From Pusillimonas sp. UBA6240 (GTDB taxonomy: Bacteria > Pseudomonadota > Gammaproteobacteria > Burkholderiales > Burkholderiaceae_B), in the NCBI GenBank assembly GCA_002441445.1, contig DJWC01000088.1, forward strand, positions 4,265 to 17,332: 13,068 nt of DNA. The letters run 5' to 3'. A program made the translations under genes and the position numbers. How positions within the stretch are numbered: the stretch's first letter is position 1; every line of letters begins with the position of its first letter. Under the pieces are notes generated by a model, which worked only from the letters and a program-made list of their open reading frames with translations, searched no databases and had not been told where the DNA came from. This document shows positions 12,997-13,068 of this stretch, piece by piece.

Positions 12997-13068
12997 TTAA
13001 TAGACGCCCATGTAGTCGCGCTTGCCGATGGGCAAGCCGTTATGGCGCAGGATGGCGTAGGCCGTGGT
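12997..13068 (-). CDS. C-terminal end of an unidentified protein (5' part outside window)
   Basis: The last 23 codons of a - strand reading frame end in TAA at 12997-12999. The residues include A-Y-A-I-L-R-H-N-G and G-K-R-D-Y-M-G-V-Y at the C-terminus. Codon use is GC-rich at third positions like the neighbouring genes, so this looks like genuine coding sequence. The fragment is too short to name a family. The ATPase gene starts 39 bases later (or nine, if its TTG is used), suggesting an operon. Confidence 0.5.
   Translation of the reverse strand, partial: TTAYAILRHNGLPIGKRDYMGVY

Noticed and set aside
12997..13068. Naming the truncated gene at the right edge from its 23 residues
   Set aside because: The tail is too short and matches no C-terminus I can identify with confidence.

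Overview
The window is GC-rich DNA with dense coding, short or overlapping gene junctions and Gram-negative export and outer-membrane systems. The closest family resemblances I recognise (SufS-SufU-SufT order, PgaABCD/BpsABCD proteins, NarL-type regulator) point to a betaproteobacterium of the order Burkholderiales, probably an Alcaligenaceae relative of Bordetella or Achromobacter. This placement is inference from protein similarity, not a computed assignment.

Layout. Positions 1-1155 (+ strand) hold the end of an iron-sulfur cluster (suf) operon: the 3' end of sufS, then sufU, then sufT. Everything from 1178 to the right edge is on the - strand, so suf converges on the next block. Read in the direction of transcription (right to left) that block contains: the tail of an unidentified gene at the right edge; a small P-loop ATPase; a 455-base regulatory gap; pgaA-pgaB-pgaC-pgaD for synthesis and export of poly-N-acetylglucosamine (PNAG); a hairpin terminator; a 222-base promoter region with repeated elements; csgE-csgF-csgG, a large single curlin gene and a CsgC/CsgH-type gene for curli amyloid; an AT-rich 287-base regulatory gap; and a LuxR/NarL-type regulator in the place a CsgD would occupy.

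How it works together. About 10.7 kb (1178-11920) encodes two matrix systems: an adhesive exopolysaccharide (PgaC/PgaD synthase, PgaB deacetylase/hydrolase, PgaA porin) and a functional amyloid fibre (curlin subunit, CsgG pore with CsgE and CsgF, CsgC/H-like inhibitor of premature aggregation). The regulator has a receiver domain lacking the phospho-acceptor Asp, as expected of an orphan, CsgD-like matrix regulator. Enterobacteria couple curli to cellulose through CsgD; this locus would physically couple curli to PNAG.

The most interesting points are: one nine-repeat curlin gene with no separate csgA/csgB pair in the window; an RGD-containing insertion in that curlin; a CsgC/H homologue with neither signal peptide nor CxC motif; altered constriction residues in CsgG; and three copies of TGCGGTA at near-integral helical spacing in the csg promoter. 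No rRNA, tRNA, CRISPR array, insertion sequence or integrase was seen.
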